Shown here piece after piece: positions 63,540 to 64,000 of a stretch of DNA of 64,000 bases (positions within the stretch are counted from its first letter, which is position 1; each line of letters starts with the position of its first letter). Location of the stretch: the NCBI RefSeq assembly GCF_001559865.1, contig NZ_LOHE01000056.1, positions 1-64,000 of the forward strand, read 5' to 3'. The notes beneath the pieces were generated by a model. The model ran no database searches. It was not told the origin of the DNA and saw only the letters and a program-made list of their open reading frames with translations. The stretch is from Abyssisolibacter fermentans. Lineage in GTDB: Bacteria; Bacillota; Clostridia; Tissierellales; MCWD3. The translations under genes were made by a program, and so were the position numbers.

Positions 63540-64000
63540 ATGATAAAAAAAATATTCAGAAAGAATAAATATAGCTCCATGAGTGTTTCAGAAATAAATA
63601 AAACTAAAGATACAAAAGAGATGATAAAAGTACCTGATGGTATGTGGGTAAAATGTAAAAAATGTGGTCGTATGCTATATAAAGATGATTTAATAAAACA
63701 ACAAATGATATGTAGTTCATGCAATCATCATTTTAGAATGACTGCTCAAGAAAGAATAAAAAGTATTATAGACGAAGGCAGTTTTAAAGAATTCGATAAG
63801 GAATTAACTAGTGGAAATCCTTTAGAGATTAAAGGATATGAAGATAAACTAAAAAAAGCAAAAGAAAAATCAGGACTTAATGAAGGTGTAGTGACTGGAT
63901 ATGGTAAAATTAACAACTTAGATGTAGTAATAAGCGTAATGGATGCTAATTTTATGATGGGAAGTATGGGATCAGTTGTTGGTGAAAAATTAACTAGAGC
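63540..64000 (+). CDS. accD: Acetyl-CoA carboxylase carboxyltransferase beta subunit (partial, cut by window end)
   Basis: The first 153 codons are present. A Cys4 zinc ribbon (Cys39, Cys42, Cys58, Cys61: VKCKKCGRMLYKDDL and ICSSCNHHFRM) is the AccD hallmark, followed by RIKSIIDEGSFKEFDKEL and GLNEGVVTGYGKINNLDVVI of the carboxyltransferase domain. ATG 63540 follows CAAGGTGG. accA probably lies beyond the window. Confidence 0.93.
   Translation, partial: MIKKIFRKNKYSSMSVSEINKTKDTKEMIKVPDGMWVKCKKCGRMLYKDDLIKQQMICSSCNHHFRMTAQERIKSIIDEGSFKEFDKELTSGNPLEIKGYEDKLKKAKEKSGLNEGVVTGYGKINNLDVVISVMDANFMMGSMGSVVGEKLTR

Noticed and set aside
1-64000. tRNA or rRNA genes
   Set aside because: No cloverleaf with GTTCRA-type T-loop and CCA end, and no rRNA stretch, was noticed in the intergenic regions; a covariance search could still find one.

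Overview
The window is chromosomal DNA from a low-GC, endospore-forming member of the Clostridia. The evidence is the AT-rich composition, the strong AGGAGG ribosome binding sites with many TTG and GTG starts, and the sporulation genes spoVG, spoVT, spoVB, yabP, yabQ, spoIIE, yabS and yabT in the classic order purR-spoVG-glmU-prs-pth-mfd-prsA-spoVT-spoVB-mazG-hup-rqcP-yabP-yabQ-divIC-yabR-spoIIE-tilS-hpt-ftsH found near the origin in Firmicutes. I do not name a species.

Layout. 1-229 is the 5' part of a class IIC group II intron on the minus strand, placed directly behind the terminator of a PTS operon. 305-4130 (minus) is that operon: DeoR-type regulator, PTS IIA, PTS IIBC and class II aldolase, without 1-phosphofructokinase. 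4264-7219 is a three-gene ABC importer of the TrpXYZ-like type behind a long leader with an intrinsic terminator. 7547-11214 is a glycine betaine/carnitine-type OpuC importer with a divergent BusR-like (GntR + RCK_C) regulator. 11301-24647 is a looser region: cupin, HD-GYP phosphodiesterase, PAS-PP2C phosphatase, pgi, a sodium symporter with a 32-residue MetS-like small subunit, a GGDEF/EAL protein and two tandem LytR-CpsA-Psr (LCP) genes. 24914-52720 is the conserved murC-to-ftsH block for cell wall, nucleotide metabolism, repair and sporulation. 52956-60935 is a thioesterase followed by a complete succinyl-CoA to propionyl-CoA module: cobalamin-dependent methylmalonyl-CoA mutase, its MeaB chaperone, epimerase and a four-subunit Na+-pumping methylmalonyl-CoA decarboxylase. 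61349-64000 is accB, accC and a truncated accD.

How the genes work together. The decarboxylase would turn decarboxylation energy into a sodium gradient, which the sodium symporter at 17111 could spend. Cyclic di-nucleotide signalling recurs: an HD-GYP protein, an EAL protein with a degenerate GGDEF motif, and two proteins (BusR-like regulator, OpuCA CBS domains) whose relatives sense c-di-AMP.

The intergenic DNA is the least explained part. A dispersed family of about 60-260 bp elements with inverted ends (roughly TTTAACCCWGATTATTCATA) occurs at a dozen or more sites. A second repeat with a conserved hairpin occurs twice. A 130-bp structured unit is tandemly duplicated upstream of the LCP genes. 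Two transporter leaders (4293-4556 and about 16780-17110) show mutually exclusive pairings typical of attenuators or riboswitches but match no class I can recognise.
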